A DNA stretch of 64,000 nucleotides from NCBI GenBank assembly GCA_942491735.1, contig CALOCN010000008.1, positions 1-64,000 on the forward strand, given 5' to 3'. The stretch's first letter is position 1; every line of letters starts with the position of its first letter. A model generated the notes under the pieces. The model saw only the letters and a program-made list of their open reading frames with translations. It did not search any database and was not told where the DNA came from. The stretch comes from CALOCN01 sp942491735 (GTDB taxonomy: Bacteria; Eisenbacteria; RBG-16-71-46; JABDJR01). The position numbers and the translations under genes are program-made. Positions 59,498-64,000 of this stretch are shown in pieces.

Positions 59498-60964
59498 TCA
59501 GTCGATGACCCACGAGAAGAAGCCACGGACTTCGGGGTTGGTCCGGGTCACGTCCTCGAAGTTCTCGTACTTCCCTTTCGTGTGGTAGAGGTAGTACTCG
59601 GCGCCCACCCCCAGCTGCCGACGGATGGGAATGTCCAACCGGGCCCGCGTGAACGCGACCTCATGGGTGCTCTCGGTTCCGTTCACGGTCAGGATCCAGT
59701 ACTGCTCGTGGGACATCTCGAAGAGCGGGCGGTTGTTGCGCCAGAGGCTGGCCAGGAACTTGTAGCCGATGCCCGGGCCATAGTCGTAGTTGCGGGCGGT
59801 GAAGCTCCGGTAATCGGAGGTCGTAGCGGCCAGCCAGTACAGCTTGCTATGCAGGTTCATGTCCAGCTGCAGACCCTCCGAGGGTGTGAGCCGGGTCAGG
59901 AAGGAAGCACCGGTTGCCTGTCCGGCGAACTCGATCGCGTTGTTGTTGATGAAGTCGTAGTGCTGGTATGCGGCGATCCGGCTCGTGGTGGTCCGGGTCC
60001 GGCGAAGATCCGCACCCGCGAGGAACCCCTCGATCTGCAGCTGACCGATACCCGAGGCATCGTCGAAGTTGATCTGCAGCTCGGCGGCAAAGTGGTCGAA
60101 CGGCTTGTCGATCTCCTCATCGAACGCGTCGCCGTAGTCGAAGTCGAAATTGAGGAAAACCCGCGTGGTGTCGGTTTCCCAGACCCTTTCTTCCCCGACG
60201 GTGCGCACGCCGACCATGTACTCCATGTTGAAGTTGTCGGGGATGCGGTCTTCCGGGTTGGGGAACTGCTCGAAGGCGCGTCCGGTGACCAGCCGGGTGA
60301 ATCCCCGGATGGGGTTGAGGAAGATGCCCCCCAACTCGCGCCATCCCCGGGAAGACCCGGTTGCCGTGTTGTCCAGAACCAGGTCGGAAAAGCGCCACAA
60401 CGCTTCGCCCATGGTCGTGCCGCCGACACTGGTGGCAATCCAGTCGTTGTAGGCGGGGTTGTGGGTCTCTCCGAAGTACTCCCACAGGAAGCTCCCGGCA
60501 AAAGCGAACGGGACGCTTTCCCAGAAGTCATAACCGTTGGATCGGCCGGCGTTGTAGTACAGGTTTCCGTGATAGGGATGGGCAAACTGGTTCGTGGTGA
60601 ACTTGTTGGGATCCCACTCGAATCCGTTCCGGATGTTCTCCCAGAAGGAATACCAGCTGACCTTGGTGAAGTCCTGGCCGGAGATGTAACGGTTGTAGCC
60701 CATCACGAACAGGTTCACCGCAACGATCTCGGTTGCGCCCAACAGGAAGTTCTTCTTCTCCACCCGGGCGGTGTGCCGGACCATGTCCATGCTGGGACTG
60801 GCCTCGTTGACCATGCCCGTGGTATCGGCCAGGACCTGGGCGAGCAGCTCGCCGTCAAAGGGTTCCGACAACGGCTCCTGCGCAAGGACGTCCATCGGTA
60901 GCCCTCCGGACAGAAGGGCTACGATTCCGATTCCGCTGACGAAACGACGCAGGAGGTTTTTCAT
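59498..60964 (-). CDS. DUF3943-like outer-membrane-associated protein
   Basis: The 488-residue product has a signal peptide (MKNLLRRFVSGIGIVALLSG). The mature part resembles DUF3943: FTTNQFAHPYHGNLYYNAGR, SNGYDFWESVPFAFAGSFLW, EYFGETHNPAYNDWIATSVG, TMGEALWRFSDLVLDN and RGWRELGGIFLNPIRGFTRL. The C-terminal half is beta-rich (LGVGAEYYLYHTKGKYENF). The function of the family is unknown. The gene lies four bases downstream of the surface-repeat gene and is probably cotranscribed with it. Confidence 0.82.
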   Translation of the reverse strand: MKNLLRRFVSGIGIVALLSGGLPMDVLAQEPLSEPFDGELLAQVLADTTGMVNEASPSMDMVRHTARVEKKNFLLGATEIVAVNLFVMGYNRYISGQDFTKVSWYSFWENIRNGFEWDPNKFTTNQFAHPYHGNLYYNAGRSNGYDFWESVPFAFAGSFLWEYFGETHNPAYNDWIATSVGGTTMGEALWRFSDLVLDNTATGSSRGWRELGGIFLNPIRGFTRLVTGRAFEQFPNPEDRIPDNFNMEYMVGVRTVGEERVWETDTTRVFLNFDFDYGDAFDEEIDKPFDHFAAELQINFDDASGIGQLQIEGFLAGADLRRTRTTTSRIAAYQHYDFINNNAIEFAGQATGASFLTRLTPSEGLQLDMNLHSKLYWLAATTSDYRSFTARNYDYGPGIGYKFLASLWRNNRPLFEMSHEQYWILTVNGTESTHEVAFTRARLDIPIRRQLGVGAEYYLYHTKGKYENFEDVTRTNPEVRGFFSWVID

Positions 60965-60968
60965 GGGC

Positions 60969-62156
60969 TTAGAACAGGGAGATTCCGAGAACGAGAACGG
61001 GGTCCCACTGGGTTTCCGCGTCCGATGAGTACTCGGAGAACCGCAGGCTGGCCCCGCCGCCTCCGAAGATGGCCACCTTGGCACCGGGTCGATACTCCGC
61101 GATCAACCGCAACTGACCGGCGGGCTGCAGCCGGTCGTTGACTGCCGGGTCCGGGTTGGCCTTGGGAATGATGTGAACGATGCCGATGTCCGGGGTCACG
61201 TCCAACTTGTCGCTGATGGAAAAACGGCGACCGAAATGCCAGTTGATGGTCCAGGTCTTGTCGTATTCGGCCTCCGGGTTGGACTCATCCTCCGACTCGG
61301 ACTGGATGTCGTTGGTGCCCACCGAGAAAACCGAGACCCAGTCGTTGACCCGGGTCCGCACACCGGTGTTGAGCAGGGCCACGTTGGTGACGTAGGTGAC
61401 CCAATCCACGTTGCCGTTGTTCGCGATGTTCACGAAGCCGATGGGGAGGCCGTTGTGCTGCCCCACCCAGTTGAGGGCCCCGATCTGGACGCCGTCGATG
61501 GTACCGCTGCTGTTGAAGAAACCCACCTGGATACCGCTGTAGATCTGGGAAAGGTTCACCGTCGCCACCTGCACCCCCGACGAGGTCTCCGTGGCGATGT
61601 TGAGACCGGCCGCGAGCTGGACGCCCCGCAGGCCTTCCGTGGTGGCGTTGGCAAAGCTGGAGACCTGGATCCCGTGCATCATGCCTTCGACCAGGTTGAA
61701 GGCGCCGGAGAACTGCAGACCGCGCAGGTCCGCGAGCTGATAGTTGACGAAGGCACTCAGCTGTAGACCCTGATACTCGCCCATCATGAGGTTGACCGGC
61801 GCCCACATGAGCCCGCGACCCTCGCCGGTGAAGTAGTTGGCGAAACCGGTCAGGGCCACCCCCCGGAACGCGCCACCCACATGGGAGTAGATACCGGTGA
61901 GCTGAAGCCCTCTCATGTCGTCATGGAGAATGCCGGCGATCCCGGTGACGTCCAGGCCCCGCACGCTGCCCTGACGCCCATGAATGAGAGCAAGGCGCAC
62001 GTTGGAGGTGGCGTGAGGGTCGCTGTTGATGCTGAGGGGATACCAGAGCGACAGGTTGACCGCGTGGTGAGGCTGGGCCTCCGAGACGAACGGGGTCGAC
62101 GCCAGGGCCAGAACCCCCAGAACACAGATTGAGATGTTTCGTACCCGTTGGGTCAT
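60969..62156 (-). CDS. Surface-repeat outer-membrane protein (LA_2272-like)
   Basis: The 395-residue product has a signal peptide (start MTQRVRNISICVLGVL). The core (about 60-245) contains at least ten repeats of about 15-20 residues of the type G-hydrophobic-Q-hydrophobic-x-x-hydrophobic-x-N, for example GLQLSAFVNYQLADLR, GLQFSGAFNLVEGM, GVQLAAGLNIATETSS and GVQIGALNWVGQ. This pattern matches the LA_2272-type surface repeat known from Leptospira and other phyla. The C-terminal third looks like a barrel and ends in VLVLGISLF. The upstream TTG at 62186 is an alternative start. Confidence 0.8.
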   Translation of the reverse strand: MTQRVRNISICVLGVLALASTPFVSEAQPHHAVNLSLWYPLSINSDPHATSNVRLALIHGRQGSVRGLDVTGIAGILHDDMRGLQLTGIYSHVGGAFRGVALTGFANYFTGEGRGLMWAPVNLMMGEYQGLQLSAFVNYQLADLRGLQFSGAFNLVEGMMHGIQVSSFANATTEGLRGVQLAAGLNIATETSSGVQVATVNLSQIYSGIQVGFFNSSGTIDGVQIGALNWVGQHNGLPIGFVNIANNGNVDWVTYVTNVALLNTGVRTRVNDWVSVFSVGTNDIQSESEDESNPEAEYDKTWTINWHFGRRFSISDKLDVTPDIGIVHIIPKANPDPAVNDRLQPAGQLRLIAEYRPGAKVAIFGGGGASLRFSEYSSDAETQWDPVLVLGISLF

Positions 62157-62350
62157 CCTGAGTCGCCAAGGAAAGAGATAATGCAAAGGCGTCGTCCTGT
62201 AGCAGCGGACCCGACTCCCTTCGACCCCGGGAGTCTACTCAGGGCTTGAAGGTCCGTCGACCCGAAATCCGGTGGATTGGGGGTGGTGATGGCATCCTTG
62301 CCGGTCTTATCATACGGGCCACAAGTTCACGCCCTCACCCGGGGAATACG

Positions 62351-62992
62351 ATGCCGTTCCCGTTTCGCAGATCCATCATCGCCAGCCTGGCCGGCCTGCT
62401 CTTCGCAGGAGCGGCGTTTGCCGGTGCGCCCTATGATCGCCAGGGCTGGATGGCCGGTCTTGGCTTTGGCCTGGGTCGCGGGGAAACCACCGATTCCAAC
62501 GGCAGTGTTTCGGTGTGGAAGGAGGGCATGACCCCCCAGATCCGGTTCGGAAAAATGTTGGGCCGGCGATTCCTGGTCAGTTATGAGCAGCAAATGTGGT
62601 TCCGTGAACAGGGCACCGGAGTCTACGCCCCCAACGAGAACGAGATCCGGGTCCGCCCCAACCTCCAGATCTTCGGACTTGGAATCACCTGGTACCCCGG
62701 GAATCTGAACAACGCCTGGGGCGGTCTGTTCTTCCAGGGAGCGGTGGGGCCCGCGCATGCGGGATGGACGGTCGTCACCTCGGAGCCCGAGGACCCGGCC
62801 AGCGAAGACATTCAGCGCCGGATCGACGAGTTCGGCGTCGGAGCCTCCCTGGGTGCCGGGTACGAGTTCATGGTGGGGCGCCATTTCGCTCCGGGGGTCG
62901 AGGTCACCGCGCGATACTTCTCGATCGACGAGGTGTTCTACGACACCGCCTGGTTGGCCACCCTCGGCCTGCACCTGAGCTACTACTTCTAG
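62351..62992 (+). CDS. Small outer-membrane beta-barrel protein
   Basis: The 213-residue protein has a signal peptide (SIIASLAGLLFAGAAFA). The mature part has strand motifs GWMAGLGFGLGRGETTDSN, VRPNLQIFGLGITWYPG and LGAGYEFMVGRHFAPGVEVT, ending in LATLGLHLSYYF with the terminal Phe typical of outer-membrane barrels. The ATG was chosen over an upstream GTG because it directly precedes the signal peptide. It converges with the amidohydrolase gene with an 11-base gap. Confidence 0.78.
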   Translation: MPFPFRRSIIASLAGLLFAGAAFAGAPYDRQGWMAGLGFGLGRGETTDSNGSVSVWKEGMTPQIRFGKMLGRRFLVSYEQQMWFREQGTGVYAPNENEIRVRPNLQIFGLGITWYPGNLNNAWGGLFFQGAVGPAHAGWTVVTSEPEDPASEDIQRRIDEFGVGASLGAGYEFMVGRHFAPGVEVTARYFSIDEVFYDTAWLATLGLHLSYYF

Positions 62993-63003
62993 TCGCCCCG
63001 GCC

Positions 63004-64000
63004 CTACGGCTCGATGCAACCCCACTGCATCATCCCGGGAGGCACCTCGTTGAGCGGCGGACCCGCCGGCAGCGGCACCGCGGTCGGGACGATCTGATCC
63101 ATGGAACGCGCGTCGAACAGGCGGCCGTTGATCATGACCCGGTCCACGTCCTCGGTGCGCCGGATGTCCTCGCGCGGGTCGCTTCCCAGCACGATGAGAT
63201 CGGCCAGTTTGCCTTCCTCGATGGAGCCGACCGCGTGGTCCAGCCCGATCGCCGTGGCCCCAAGGATGGTCCCCACCCGCAGGACGTCGTAGGGATCGAG
63301 CCCCCCCTGGGCGAACATCCACATCTCCCAGTGCACCCCCAACCCCTGCATCTGGCCGTGGGCACCCACCTCGGCAATGCCGCCCCGGCGCACCACCTCG
63401 GCCGCGCTGCGAGCAAGCTCCAGGTGATGGAACTCCCCTTCCGGAACCAGGGTCCGCCGACGCGAGCGGGGGTCCACCCGGTTGCGGGGAACAAAGGTGA
63501 GCAGCCGCTCGTTCTCCCACACGTTGGTCTTCTGGTACCAGTAGTTCTCGCCCCACAGCCCGCCGTACCCCACTACTAGGGTCGGGGTGTACCCGGTCCG
63601 GCTTTGGGACATGAGGGTCAACGCATCCTCGTAGAGCGGGGCGATGGGAACCGCGTGCTCCAGGGTGGTGTGACCGTCCATGAACATGGACATGTTGTGG
63701 GCATAGAAGGAACCGCCCTCGGGGACGATCATCATTTCCAGATCACGGGCGGCCCGGATGACCCACTGCCGCTGCTCCCGCCGGGGCTGGTTGTAGCTCT
63801 TGGCGCTGAAGGCCCCGTAGGCCTTGAGCCGGGCCAGATGTCGATGCGCATCCTCCACCGAGTTGATGACCGATTTGAACTCCCCCTCCGCGCCGTAGAG
63901 GATGGTTCCGGTCGAGAACACCCGGGGTCCCACCAGGACTCCCGCCTTGACCATCTCGCTCATGGCGAAGACCCGGCGGGTGTTGTTGCTGGGGTCATGG
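63004..64000 (-). CDS. Amidohydrolase-superfamily protein, 5' end outside the window
   Basis: The visible 332 residues run to the window edge without a start codon in a proper context, so this is the C-terminal part of a longer protein. It shows the metal-dependent amidohydrolase barrel end: HTTLEHAVPIAPLYEDALTL, GIAEVGAHGQMQGLGVHWEM, GLDPYDVLRVGTILGATAIG and GKLADLIVLGSDPREDIR. Such C-termini are typical of large secreted proteins in which a TolB-like propeller precedes an amidohydrolase domain. The catalytic His motif of the N-terminal strand is outside the window. The substrate is unknown. Confidence 0.85.
   Translation of the reverse strand, partial: HDPSNNTRRVFAMSEMVKAGVLVGPRVFSTGTILYGAEGEFKSVINSVEDAHRHLARLKAYGAFSAKSYNQPRREQRQWVIRAARDLEMMIVPEGGSFYAHNMSMFMDGHTTLEHAVPIAPLYEDALTLMSQSRTGYTPTLVVGYGGLWGENYWYQKTNVWENERLLTFVPRNRVDPRSRRRTLVPEGEFHHLELARSAAEVVRRGGIAEVGAHGQMQGLGVHWEMWMFAQGGLDPYDVLRVGTILGATAIGLDHAVGSIEEGKLADLIVLGSDPREDIRRTEDVDRVMINGRLFDARSMDQIVPTAVPLPAGPPLNEVPPGMMQWGCIEP

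Overview
The window is a GC-rich, gene-dense stretch of chromosome from a diderm (Gram-negative) bacterium. Several features fit the FCB superphylum or neighbouring candidate phyla such as Eisenbacteria, Krumholzibacteriota or Gemmatimonadota. These are three secreted proteins ending in FlgD-Ig/T9SS-like sorting modules, eukaryotic-type kinases fused to TolB/WD40-like propellers, many beta-barrel proteins with C-terminal aromatic residues, and an Mla-type lipid transporter. The sequence alone does not fix the phylum. I saw no rRNA, tRNA, CRISPR array, insertion sequence or phage gene.

Layout. 1-5: end of a frameshifted CBM6/FlgD secreted protein, an alkaline-phosphatase-fold lipoprotein, a diheme peroxidase and a sugar-dehydrogenase-like propeller. 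4.6-9.4 kb: one minus-strand operon for an Mla/Pqi lipid transporter (STAS-MlaE, MlaF, MlaD, PqiC-like lipoprotein) with two extra genes. 9.5-18 kb: a methyltransferase, a TonB-dependent receptor, a GT-C-like membrane protein and two GT-A glycosyltransferases. 18.1-23.5 kb: two tandem transmembrane Ser/Thr kinases with extracytoplasmic propellers. 23.5-33.4 kb: a MoxR / DUF58 / BatA-type set interleaved with a PDZ-pseudohydrolase, an NmrA-like protein, a third kinase coupled to a barrel protein, and an opposite-strand cysteine-rich lipoprotein. 33.6-37.3 kb: a glycerophosphodiesterase and a secreted HAD phosphatase with an arylsulfatase. 37.3-42 kb: a secreted FlgD-tagged protein flanked by two copies of a 77-bp palindrome-rich repeat, then lipoproteins. 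42-49.4 kb: rhodanese lipoprotein with NERD helicase, a class V aminotransferase, and a GAF / histidine kinase / receiver operon. 49.4-53.2 kb: an ECF sigma / anti-sigma / beta-barrel operon. 53.7-64 kb: a membrane sulfatase, a potassium channel, several outer-membrane proteins, a UMF1-type transporter and a truncated amidohydrolase.

The unifying theme is the cell envelope: lipid trafficking, surface glycosylation, outer-membrane barrels and extracytoplasmic signalling (three kinases, one two-component set, one ECF system). The best candidates for something undescribed are: (i) the cysteine-rich lipoprotein at 25.7 kb, whose eight cysteines have mirror-symmetric spacing compatible with a four-disulfide helical hairpin; (ii) the ECF operon in which the anti-sigma factor and an outer-membrane barrel carry the same AMPK-beta/CBM48-like E-set domain; (iii) the redox-looking GAF/histidine kinase/receiver operon; and (iv) the palindromic repeat pair. 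Several genes also show unusual starts (CTG in a CTGA overlap) or apparent single-base deletions.
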